Shown: positions 36,901 to 47,232 of the stretch, one piece after another
How the letters are laid out: every line of letters begins with the position of its first letter
Position numbering within the stretch: the first letter of the stretch is position 1
Assembly: GCA_003255025.1 (NCBI GenBank)
Contig: QANY01006259.1
Location: 1,729,664 to 1,793,663, forward strand
Direction: 5' to 3'
Length of the DNA stretch: 64,000 bases
From: Datisca glomerata
Taxonomy: Eukaryota > Streptophyta > Magnoliopsida > Cucurbitales > Datiscaceae
Program-made: the position numbers and the translations under genes
The notes under the pieces: model-generated
What the model was told of the DNA's origin: nothing
The model's input: the letters and a program-made list of their open reading frames with translations, nothing else
Database searches by the model: none

Positions 36901-39900
36901 ACACAAAAGTAAGAGAGAATACGTTCCCAGTTTATAGTTTTTACGTAGTCGCCATTGATTCAAAACTCAGGCTGCTAAGAAATTATCGCACCAATGTAAT
37001 CAAGAATATTAAACACGTTAAAAGCTGTTAGATTTTAGTTTAGACATCATAGAACTCAACTCAAACATTTTGACCTTTAATGTTTTGTGCAACACAAAAA
37101 TGAGGCTACCTGAACGAGGTGCTCACCCTCTTCATATGGCTCGGGCTCAATTCCAGGGAAAAGATAGGGATGGCTACAAGTTTTCCGAAGTTGTATCACC
37201 TGTAACAGCAAGAGTCAATATGCCACGTAGTATTGACAGCCAGACGTGAATAGTGTAATGTAAGTTGTAAGTTGTAACATGATCAGCAGTGGAAGTGCTT
37301 ATCGTTGATTAAGACGGTAAAACAATAGCTGAAAAGGCAAGAAGCTAATGCTCCATCAAATCTTGAACAGATCAGAGGAACCTGTGGCAATAGGTCCTTT
37401 CATTTCAACAGAATCACTTGAAAAATGAATAAGAGAAGTCTTCTTTAGTTAACATAAAATAGCTTATGGTGATGGCTCAAGCACCAGCACATGGCACATG
37501 ACATAGAAATAGAAGTTGAGGTGAAAACAGAGAAGAAAAATAAAATTCTCTGATAATAATTTTATTGAGTACAAGTAACCCTAATATATACAGGTTTTAC
37601 TACCTAAAATATAGACCTAAGAATCTGGAAAGATAACCAGAAATTACGAAACAAATCTGGAAAAATATCTGCTACAAATCTGGAAAGAATAAACAGAAAA
37701 ATAAATCCCTAAACCAACTCCTAAAAAACTGGAACACCATAACAAATGAGATATTGCTGTCAACAGCTGTCAACACTCCCTCTCAAGTTGACGAATAGAT
37801 GTTTGTCATTCCCAACTTGTCTACTAGCACTTCAAAGCTCAGTTTAGGCAGCCCTTTTGTTAGCACATCTGCTACTTGCTGTTTTGTAGGCACATAGGTC
37901 ATGCAAATTACACCATCTTCTATCTTCTCCTTGTTAAAGTGTCTATCTACTTCAACGTATTTTGTTCAATCATGATGTACTAGATTGTGCGCAATGCTTA
38001 TTGCGGCTTTATCGTCACAATATAACTTCATAGGATATGTACTAGGCACTTTTAATTTTTTCATTAGTCTCTTTAACCATATTAGTTCACAGGTCCCTTG
38101 TGCAAGAGCTCTAAATTCTGCCTCTGCGCTGCTTCAGGCCACAACTGATTATTTCTTGCTTCTCCAAGTAACTATGTTTCCCCAAACCTTTGTATAATAA
38201 CCAGACGTGGACCTTCTGACCTCAACAGAACCTGGCAATCTGCATCTGTAAAAGCCTCCTATAATCTCATTTTTCTCAAAGAACAAGCCTTTACTAGGTG
38301 TAATTTTTAAATACCTCAAGATTCGATAAACTGCTTCAAGATGTTCTTCAAATGCAGAGTGCATGTACTGGCTCACTACACTAACTGCAAATGAATATCG
38401 GGTCTCGTATGAGACAAATATATTAGTCTGCCCACCACTCGCTGATATCTCCCCCTATCCACTGAAATTCTATCATCTACTCTTGCATGCTCAGATCTAT
38501 AAGTGTTTCGGCTGGGTTGCAGCCAAGCATTCCTATTTCTTTTAACAGGTCTAATGTGTATTTCCTTTGGGAAATCAGAATACCTCTCTTGCTTCTTGCC
38601 ACTTCCATCCCTAAGAAATATTTGAGTTGTCTGAGGTCTTTGATTTCGAATTCCCTTCCAAGGACCTTCTTCAACAACTCCATTTCTTCTGTATCATCTC
38701 CGGTTAATATGATGTCATCTACATACACTATCAAGATGGTCATTTTTCCATTCTGAGAGTGTTTGAAAAAAGGAGTAATCTGTTTGGCCCCCGTTGTACC
38801 CTTGTCTTTTTACTGATTTTGCAAAACGATCAAACCAAGTCCATGGCGATTGCTTTAAGCAGTAGAGGGATTTTTCAACTTACACACTTTCCTATCACCA
38901 TTTGCTCCTTCAAAACCAGGGGGCGAATCCATATATACTTCCTCTTCAAGCTCTCCATTAAGGAAAGCATTCTTGACATCCATATGATGTAGAGGCCAGT
39001 CAAGATTTGCTGCTAGAGATAGTAACACCCTTACAGTATTTAACTTAGCAACTGGAGCAAACGTATCTGTGTAAACACTTTTACAACCAGTCGGGCCTTG
39101 TACCTTTCTATTGCACCATCTGAGTTATACTTTATAGTAAACACCCATTTGCATCCTACAGAACTCTTCCCCTTTGGTAACTCCACAACATCCCAAGTTC
39201 CATTAATTTTTAAGGCTCTCATTTCTTCAAGTACAGCAGCCTTCCATTCTGGCCTTTCAAGAGCTTCTTAAATATTTTTTAGAACTTTATTCTTTTCAAT
39301 TTTTTCTATCAAAGCTCAAATGCTGTGACAATCAGCTGTAAGATAAATAGTTAGACAAAGGATGATGTGTACATGCTCTTACACCTTTTCTGAGAGCTAT
39401 CGGAATGTCCAGGTCTATAGACTTAGTGTCTACTGATGGCAGGCTTGAAGTATCAACAATATCAGCTATTTCAGTTTCAGATGAGTATTTACCCGTGGAT
39501 TGGACTCTTGGCAACACGGCTAGTGCATGAAGGGTTGTATTTCTTGAGACTGTTTCTTCAGGAATAAAGTTCTCTTTGTTGTTAGACTAGGCCTTTGTGA
39601 ATCTCCCTTGTTTCTAAATCAATTTATGTTAGTGACATAATTAGAGAATTTGTGTTTGGTGGTGGTTCTTGTAAGGTGGAAACAACTGGAAGAGGAATAG
39701 AGAAATCCCAAAGCCTATCTTCACCTAATGTCTCCCCCTAAAGATTGGGATTTGCGTAGAAAGGTTGGTCTTCAAAAAAAAAAGAGATGTCTAAGGAGAA
39801 ACAATTTTCTAGTGGCTGGACAGTAGCACTTATACCCCTTCTGATTTGGAGAATACCCTACAAAGATGCAATTTATGGCTCTAGGATCTAATTTCCCTTG

Positions 39901-42900
39901 ATTCTGGCTGATATTGTGGACAAATGAAGTGCACCCAAAAGTTTTGAGTGGCAAGGAAGTGATCAACCGAGTTTGTGGATAGGACTCGAGTAAGATGTTT
40001 AAAGGTGTTTTGAATTGAAAAACTGTAGACGGAAAGCCTATTTATCAAGTAAGATGTAGTTAAAATAGCCTCACCCCAAAATTGTTTAGGAGCACGAGTA
40101 GTGAACATGATAGCACGAGCAACTTCTAACAGATGGCGATTTTTGCGTTCCACAATACCATTTGGTTGAGGGGTTTTGACACGAGAACTTTGATGGAAAA
40201 TCCCATTTTCATTGAGATAGTTACCAAGAATTGAATTGAAATATTCTCGGCCATTATCTGTTCTGAAAACTTGTATTTGTGCATGAAATTGGGTTTGTAC
40301 CATTTTATGGAGTCGTTGAAAAATTGAGGCAGCATCAGATTTTTTTCTTTTAGAAGGTAAACCCAACACGCACGTGAGTGATCATCAATAAAGGTTATGA
40401 ACTATCTGGTTCCTAAAATGTTATTAACCTTTGAGGGACCCCAAATATCACTATGAATCAATGAGAACGGTTTAGATGACTAGTATGGCTGACTTGGATA
40501 AGGGACACGAGTGTCTTTGCCAAACATACAGATTTCACAGCGGAAGGAATTAACATCTTTATTCTTAAAGAGAGAAGGAATAAATAAGAAAAACTAGGAT
40601 GACCTAGCCTATTATGCCATAACATAATTTCAGACACATGGAGAGATTCACCACTTTAAAGCCAAATGAGCTTCATGTTTATTCACTTGTTGATCGTCTT
40701 CAAGGTAGTACAGACCTTCACGCTCCTTAACATTGCCAATCGTCCTCCCCAAAAGCGAATCCTGAAACTCACAATAAGAAGGATAGAACTTAGCCACAAA
40801 ATTCAGATCTTTTGTCAATTTGCTAATAGACACTAGATTACATGTTAAATTTGGAACTTGAAGTGAAACTTTAATAGAGCCTTTTCCAGCAACAGATGAC
40901 AGAGATCCATCCAGTCATATGATCAAAAGCCCAGAGTCTATGATACAAGGGCCATTAACATCAGATTTTACACTTAGAGCAGAGAGACAATACCTTTCTG
41001 CGCTATAGAGCAGTTTGGGACAGAATTTAGCATACTTGATTGAGATGCTTGGGATTGAGAGAGAAGAGCTTGTAGTTGTTCAAGTTGTCCCTTGCTAAAA
41101 ATTGATTCTCCTAGTTTGTCTTCATCTGAAATAACTTGAAAAGCTCTGCTTTGTTCACCTGGTTTGCGTGGCTTCCAATTTGCTGGTTTTCCATGTATCT
41201 TCCGGCATATCTCTTTAGTATGACACGGGCGTTGACAATGATCACACCAAGCTCAGTCATTCTTTCGATTTCTACGATCTCCATAACCAATAGAGTCATA
41301 CTTTCTAGAGATAAGAGCAGAATTTTGGGATAAATTATCTGAGACAGATTCTTTAGCTCCTCCTAGCATGACCCATTTTTTACTTTCTTCCCTTCTCACT
41401 TTTGCAAAGGCCTCTCTAATGTTTGGAAAAGTTTTAGTTCCAAGCACCTGACCTCGAACTTCATCTAACTCTTTGTTTAACCCATGAAGAAAGTCAAAGA
41501 CCCTTTCTTTTTCAAGCATCTTCTTATATTTCACACTGTCCTCCGCACAATGCCAATCTGTATCACAAAACATATCCATCTCCTGCCACAACTCTGTCAG
41601 AGTATCAAAATATTCTATTACTGAAATGTTACCTTGTTTTGTCTTTCTTAGGGCAGATTTGATCTCAAAGAACTGGGCTGAGTTTTCCAAATATGAGTAC
41701 ATTTCCTGGACCATATCCCATATCTCCTTCACTATTTTGTAGGATAAATAGGTTCGGCCGATCTTAGGTTCCATGGAATTAACTAACCATGCCATAACCA
41801 TAGAATTTTCTGTTCCCAAGTCGCATAGCCTGCTTCTCCTTCCTTTGGAGCCTTTGTTGTACCTATCAAGTAACCAAGTCTGCCTTTACCTCAAATCACC
41901 AGCACAACCGATTGAGACCATTCTAGAAAATTTTCGCCATTGAGTTTGTGCCGAGTTATTTGAAGAGAATGAGAATCATTGGAATTAACTCAGTCATTCT
42001 TTTGATTTCTACGTTCTCCATAACCAATAGAGTCATACTTTCTAGAGATAAGAGCAGAATTTTACTTTCTTCCCTTCTCACTTCTGCAAAGGCCTCTTTA
42101 ATGTTTGGAAAAGGTTTAATTCCAAGCACCTGACCTCGAACTTCATCTAACTCTTTGTTTAAACCATGAAGAAAGTCAAAGACCCTTTCTTTTTCAAGCA
42201 TCTTCTTATATTTCACACTGTCCTCCGCACAATGCCAATCTGTATCACAAAACATATCCATCTCCTGCCACAACTCTGTCAGAGTATCAAAATATTCTAT
42301 TACTGAAATGTTACCTTGTTTTGTCTTTCTTAGGGCAGATTTGATCTCAAAGAACTGGGCTGAGTTTTCCAAATATGAGTACATTTCCTGGACCATATCC
42401 CATATCTCCTTCACTATTTTGTAGGATAAATAGGTTCGGCCGATCTTAGGTTCCATGGAATTAACTAACCATGCCATAACCATAGAATTTTCTGTTCCCA
42501 AGTCGCATAGCCTGCTTCTCCTTCCTTTGGAGCCTTTGTTGTACCTATCAAGTAACCAAGTCTGCCTTTACCTCAAATCACCAGCACAACCGATTGAGAC
42601 CATTCTAGAAAATTTTCGCCATTGAGTTTGTGCCGAGTTATTTGAAGAGAATGAGAATCATTGGAACCCGGAGCAATAGACGATGGCACTTTTTTAGATG
42701 ATTCTGATAAACCATCTCGGCTTGCCCCACCGATCATGGCCGTTTGAACCATTAAAGAAAAAAATCAGAGAAAGACTGCTCTGATACCATGAAAACAGAG
42801 AAGAAAAATAAAATTCTCTGATAATAATTTTATTGAATACGATTAACCATAATATATACAGGTTTTACTACCTAAAATATAGACCTAAGAATCTGGAAAG

Positions 42901-45900
42901 ATAACCATAAATTAGTAAACAAATCTGGAAAAATATCTGCTACAAATCTAGAAAGAATAAACAGAAAAATAAATCCCTAAACTAACTCCTAAAAAAATGG
43001 AACACCATGACAAACGAGATATTGCCGTCAACAGCTGTCAACATAAGGTCTCATAATAAATTAAGCAATGAATATGGGGTTACTAGCCACTACTAGAAAC
43101 ACAGCAGAATGAAGAATGTGTCAGATAAAAATCTCTTATAACAGGAAGAGCCAAAGAATGGAAGTCCATGACAAAAGGTAAAAGAAAATTTGGGTGAAAT
43201 CTTAAGGAACTAACGTACAATATTCTGTAAGGATGGTTGATTTGAAGCTCCGGAGGAAAGTGCTAGTAGTTTAGGCAACTCCTTCCTTAATATTGATAAG
43301 TAGACCTTCTTTTGTAACATGACCAGTGGTGCCATCCTATTAAGTAACGCACCTAGTATCATATGGTATAAAAAGATGAGATGAGTCATTGCAGAAGCTC
43401 TTAGAATCGAATACATACACAGTTATCTCAGTAAGAGGTGGTAGCACTAGATTGCCACTTTCAATAAGCTTAGCTTTCGTTCGTCGTAGCATAAGAGCTG
43501 ACAATATGCACTTTAAACTCTTAAACTGCCTATTGGCTTTTGCCCTGTCATGATCTGTTGCATAACAAAAGAATATAGAAATCAGTAAAGCAGGCTTACG
43601 GAGCATGAGGTATAGAAGGGTGAAAGCTATTCATTCATGTTTTCCCTCCTTAGATTAAATAAAAATTTCTGCTAAATGATCACCTGACGAAGGAGCTCCA
43701 GCTTCCCTGTATGTGTAAAGGAACTGATCCACTGTCCCGAAAATTGAAGGCATACAAAAGTGCAGTAAAGCCCAAAGTTCAGTGAGATTGTTCTGAATAG
43801 GTGTTCCAGTCATTAGTAAGCGCCTTGGCATGAGAAAACGGTCTTTGAGAACATTATACAAAACCTGTTGAGGTAAAGACTTACTAGTGCTTATAAATGA
43901 TAACGCGCTTATAAATGAGAACATGCTTATAAATGAGAACACACCCGCACAGAGAATTTGATAATAGTTGAACGTCATATATTTGTTGAGTAGAAGAAAT
44001 GTATAAATAAAAAAACCCCTTGAGGTGTATGCACAACAAAGCATCAGATTGTGATCTATTAGACCAACAAGAGTCTAACCCATGTTACATCAATGTACAG
44101 ATGCACCAATACCATTCTCTCAGAAATATAAGAAACAGAAAGGAAACAGCTCATACAGAATTATCGAATACAAAGTATGGATTTAGAGAAAAAAACTAAG
44201 CATGACATTAGGTCGTATATAAAGGCTGCGTGGCAAATTCAAAGAGAACAAATCATCTCCATCTCATGCTGAACTTTACAACAATTAACAGACTTAACCA
44301 CAGATGAGTATGTAATGCAAACTACTACACTACAAGAGTGAGCTCAAAATTGCAAGTATATCCCTTGTAGGTGGGGTCCGTGTTCATGAATATAAGACAA
44401 AGATCATGACGATGTCATAACATACACTGGAAGGATTTTTAAGTCTTTGTGCTTCATCAATAACTGTATACTGCCAAGGTATTTGAGAAAGGAAATCCTG
44501 ATCCATCAATGCTATGTCATATGTAGTCAGCAGTACGTCAAAAGGTAGTGAGAAGGCCTGTCATCTCCAAGACTTCAACAGGTAAATAGATATGCAATAC
44601 CCATGTAATCTGGTCTTTAAAAGCAGATTATATATTTTGAGTCTTTTGACCAGAAGCTATAACAAAGAATTTATTGTGAACACATACTAAATAGTAAATA
44701 CTTCTGACAAGCTCACCTCATCAGATGATGACTTTTCTCTTGCATACTCGAACATTCTCCTGCGTAGACTGCGTCTATGTTCTTTGTTGCCAACATATTG
44801 AAGAACATTCAGCTTTGGAGAATATTTAACCATCTCTGACACCCAACTATCAGTCACGCTTAGAGGACACAAGACCACTGTATGAAATCAAGTGAGCAAT
44901 ATGCTAACTGCTCCAAACTTGAAAAGAAAAGTAAAAGAAAAGATGCCTGAAGCTGAACTCACGGAATGGGCCATGTGACATCTGGCAAACCTTCAGATAA
45001 CTTAAGAGAGAGATAGCTTGCAAAGTCTTGCCCAGTCCCATCTGTCAATAACTCACTTAAGGCATAACAATCGTCATAGTACTTTTAACTTTTTAAATGC
45101 ATCCTATTTTCCCTAATGCTTCTGAAGGGGGTTTTCAAAATGACAATAAGAAACAAAAAGGAATCGAACTAATGAGATATGAACCACTTGCATAGATTCT
45201 GCCGATGTTACACTAATACGTTTCCGTCAATGGATTTAGCTTGGGTAATACCCGACTTGGTAGTCGTATCTCTCCTAAGTCTCCTTGAAAGATTTAGTTT
45301 TAAGTTCAATTACACATGTCATTGTCATTTATGAGGGAAAAAAGTTTGTGGCAGTGAGTTCAAGAAGAATCCTGATTGTGATCCTCAGAATAATATTAGG
45401 ATAAAGCGGATAAGCATAATTTATAAAGAAAGCCTCTACTTGAAAGGCAAACAAAATGCGACAGTGGATTTGATGACGATCAAGTTATGAAAATCTCAGT
45501 GAAAAGAGACCTACCTCGTCACCTGCAAATACAAAGAACTTAAGATTAAATTGTTTTCTTTAATTCCTACAAAAGTCAATTCATATACTAGTGACAATAC
45601 AAGTTGCATGCACTAGATGTAAGTCCTGTAGAATGTTACAAAGAGGCACAGTCAATCAAGCTATGGTTATTTCGTATATATCTAGAGATGAAACGGTTCA
45701 ACCCTGAAGATATAAGCAGTAACCCTTGCAAGTGACAATGGAACAAAAGGTCAGGCATGGAGATGACAGTAGACTTGTCAACAGTGAGGAACTACATTTA
45801 TTATATATGTAGTTACGCTTTCCACGAAGTATGCACTTTTTATTAATTGAATATGAACATTTTAGAGTAGTGATTGTCTATTTCTTCGTTTGTGTCATTT

Positions 45901-46227
45901 CAGAACTGGAATACTAACGAAAGCTTAAAAAAACTAGAACCCAAGTATCGGCCACAGAACTACAATGATTAAATTCTACTTTCTATTCCTAGTTTTCCAT
46001 GGAAACCAAGCACAGCAAGTGGAGAAAATCAAGTAAAAAGCTTCACCGAGGATAACGTTGACGCCGAGAAAGTATCGCCGTATAAGCCACCGAACTCCTT
46101 CGACTTGGTGTGGTTTCAGCGTCGCCGTAACACCGAAATCTGGCAATTCTTCTTCCTTACCGTCGGTGCATGCATCCTCTAAGAGTATAATTGTCGCAGC
46201 TGCTTTGAGCTTCTGCTCGTAATTCAT
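27937..46227 (-). CDS. CHR10: SNF2 helicase with macro domain (CHR10/ASG3, ALC1-like)
   Basis: This is an ATP-dependent nuclear chromatin remodeller of the ALC1/CHD1L type. Exons, all GT-AG: 46227-46047, 45522-45515, 45041-44963, 44877-44717, 44557-44426, 43864-43684, 43554-43419, 43336-43219, 37199-37110, 36837-36730, 36641-36438, 31312-31187, 31112-30451, 29339-29194, 28447-28286, 28169-28055, 27961-27937. They join without stop or shift into 877 codons, close to the length I recall for the Arabidopsis protein. Motif I GDEMGLGKT is at residues 61-69, DEAQ (not DEAH) at 177-180, TGTPIQN at 206-212, [11 protein letters not shown] at 451-461 and QRAHRIGQ at 484-491. A charged linker (about 509-700) precedes the macro-like domain (about 705-877), which ends FVYYYRRSS. 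In human ALC1 the macro domain binds poly-ADP-ribose; the same role here is inference. I chose the MNYE start by homology; an in-frame ATG exists at 46386. Introns 8 and 11 hold elements D1 and C1. Confidence 0.93.
27999..28028. repeat. GA-rich microsatellite in CHR10 intron 16
   Basis: Three imperfect 10-bp units of 'gagagagaaa' lie inside the 93-nt last intron. On the transcribed minus strand this is a pyrimidine run (TTTCTCTCTC), upstream of the final acceptor. Confidence 0.85.
28629..28650. repeat. G-rich tract in CHR10 intron 14
   Basis: GG, T-separated GGGGGG and an 11-base G run lie on the plus strand, opposite the sense strand of the gene. The pre-mRNA would carry the C-rich complement. 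The run length is prone to sequencing error. Confidence 0.8.
31505..31709 (-). repeat. C1 3' LTR
   Basis: 205 bp, TGTTATTTGAG to GGTAACA. It carries an extra ~18 bp ('gtataaagaatgtacaca') absent from the partner LTR, which looks like a short duplication gained after insertion. Confidence 0.92.
31710..36135 (-). pseudogene. C1 gag-pol remnant
   Basis: Gag starts at 35721 ([18 protein letters not shown]). One frame runs, apart from a few stops, through the gag core (35472-35146), a CCHC zinc knuckle at about 34975 ([14 protein letters not shown]), protease, GAG-pre-integrase (34701-34138) and integrase (34128-33679). After that the frame shifts repeatedly. RT blocks lie at 33285-32464, with YVDD near 32660. 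RNase H is at 32258-31842 ([30 protein letters not shown]). The protease catalytic Asp near 34722 has become His ([10 protein letters not shown]), so the polyprotein could not be processed even if the frames were open. Confidence 0.9.
36136..36147 (-). other. C1 primer-binding site
   Basis: Exactly TGGTATCAGAGC on the minus strand, directly beside the 5' LTR. It matches the 3' end of plant initiator tRNA-Met. Confidence 0.92.
36148..36338 (-). repeat. C1 5' LTR
   Basis: 191 bp with the same ends as the 31505 copy. It differs by an ~18-bp gap, a few small indels and about a dozen substitutions. Confidence 0.92.
37522..37775 (-). repeat. D1 3' LTR
   Basis: 254 bp, from TGAAAACAGAG to GTCAACA, next to the polypurine tract CTTGAGAGGGAG on the minus strand. 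Confidence 0.92.
37776..41110 (-). pseudogene. D1 pol remnant
   Basis: Reading right to left: a protease to pre-integrase segment at about 40990-40640 ([20 protein letters not shown]). Integrase is at 40369-39772, with [10 protein letters not shown] and the [15 protein letters not shown] segment, both typical of the copia integrase core. RT is at 39222-38477, with GCKWVF and [11 protein letters not shown]. RNase H is at 38376-37860 ([22 protein letters not shown]). Frames are broken by stops and shifts, for example at about 39880-39960 and 38370. Confidence 0.9.
41111..42750 (-). pseudogene. D1 gag remnant with internal tandem duplication
   Basis: The start is near 42740 ([20 protein letters not shown]), then [14 protein letters not shown] typical of copia gag and, after a stop, a gag core of about 180 residues. 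The core occurs twice. One copy spans about 42666-41985 and the other about 41981-41253; the copies are almost identical over most of their length. The 42-kb copy lacks about 55 bp that the other keeps near 41310-41380. The zinc-knuckle region is degenerate. Confidence 0.88.
42778..42789 (-). other. D1 primer-binding site
   Basis: Exactly TGGTATCAGAGC on the minus strand, adjacent to the 5' LTR. This is the initiator tRNA-Met primer site. Confidence 0.92.
42790..43043 (-). repeat. D1 5' LTR
   Basis: 254 bp, collinear with the 37522 copy and without indels. Confidence 0.92.
45515..45522 (-). other. CHR10: 8-nt microexon (exon 2) of CHR10
   Basis: On the minus strand, an acceptor ending TTTGCAG is followed by GTGACGAG and a donor GTAGGT. 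Exon 1 ends one base into a Gly codon, so the 8 nt complete Gly and add Asp and Glu. This gives GDE directly before MGLGKT of exon 3 and completes helicase motif I. Flanking introns are 524 and 473 nt. Skipping it would shift the frame of everything downstream. GDEMGLGKT is the form seen across SNF2 proteins, which supports the exon strongly. Confidence 0.88.
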
Positions 46228-46433
46228 CTTTCTTTGCCGGTTTTCCCAAAGATAGAAACTGATGGAAGAGATATATTGACTTTGACTTTTTGAACAGAGC
46301 TTGGGAGGGAATGAAGGGGTGCGTGCCAGTATATGAGAATAACGGAAATATCCTCCTAGAAACTTCAAATTTATGTAAACTACCACCGATCTCCGAACAA
46401 CGCACAGTTTATGCGTGAAGTGTTAATCGCGTG
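46228..46433 (-). promoter_or_regulatory. CHR10 5' UTR and proximal promoter
   Basis: Only about 206 bp of non-transposon sequence separates the start codon from the truncated LTR of A2. Read on the minus strand it holds two closely spaced GTCAA words (W-box core complement) followed by an AATATAT stretch at about 46268-46280, and a CATAAATT word near 46370. Which of these, if any, is the TATA element cannot be decided from sequence. Confidence 0.4.
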
Positions 46434-47232
46434 GCGATGTAAAATTATCATTCTACCCTTGTTGTTGTTATTTCCTTAACTCATTTATTGACAGTGAATA
46501 AGAAAGATATAATAGTGAATTGTCTCGTACAATTTACAAGTCTTAATCAATGACTCGATCCATTGAATACCATGCTCTGTTTATTTCACACACTCATCAA
46601 TAAAGTACAAGGTGATATTATTGCTTTCACAACCCAACCACAAATTTTCATATATGTGAATCAAGTAACTACAACATATTTGAAGTACGATCCCAACAGT
46701 CGAGATATTGTCCGCCAATTCGAACTCATTCATTTAGCATATCAAATATCGCGAGTAACTAAGTCAAGCTACGTATTCAACTCAGGATTAAGGTGATTAT
46801 GAAAATACCCTTAAGGTGTAACAATTAGATTTAGAGCTGGGTAAACGGTTTTTTCTCTAAACTAATTTGTTACAAGTCAATTCAACATGTTCTATAACAC
46901 GTCTAGGTTAAATGTTTAAGACTCCACTCTCATGTCCCAAGACTGACATCTATTGGTTCAACTTAACAATCGTAATCGGATTCGATTGCTCAATTGATCC
47001 TAAGACTGTGAATAACGTTCAAACTATTTCAAAAGAGTTTGTCTGGAAGACTTCTCTGTCTTTACTCTTTTTACGTTGATAATAGCTTCAGGACTTGAGT
47101 AAATTATAAACACACTTTAATTAAGGGAAAAAATTTATTTATTCATTAAATACAGTAATACAAAATGTTTGAGAAATAATTAAATACTCATAAATAGTTA
47201 TTACACGCCATTTTATGGATATAATTCCAACA
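46434..47232 (-). repeat. A2 3' LTR, truncated
   Basis: The sequence corresponds to the LTR portion from 'gatgtaaaattatcattttaccc' (as at 13159 in A1) to the CA end. The portion that would begin TGTTGG is missing. The exact breakpoint is uncertain by about 10 bp because the flank here (gcgtgg) resembles the LTR. Confidence 0.82.

Larger units (their letters stand above)
37522..43043 (-). mobile_element. Copia LTR retrotransposon D1 in CHR10 intron 8
   Basis: The element is 5522 bp with two 254-bp LTRs differing at about 13 positions by eye (about 5%). The primer site is at 42778-42789 and the polypurine tract at 37776-37787. The target duplication is TGAGG (37517-37521) versus TAAGG (43044-43048), 4 of 5 bases. 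It is oriented like the host gene. It makes up most of the 6019-nt intron 8. Its family differs from A, B and C1 in LTR sequence and gag. Confidence 0.93.

Noticed and set aside
37110..46227. Two separate helicase genes split by D1
   Set aside because: Exons 8 and 9 join in phase 0 with good donor and acceptor, and the protein continues without gap across the element, so a single gene is simpler.
46228..46386. Upstream in-frame ATG at 46386 as the CHR10 start
   Set aside because: The extra residues have no similarity to the family, and homologues begin at the MNYE position. The ATG at 46227 is preferred.
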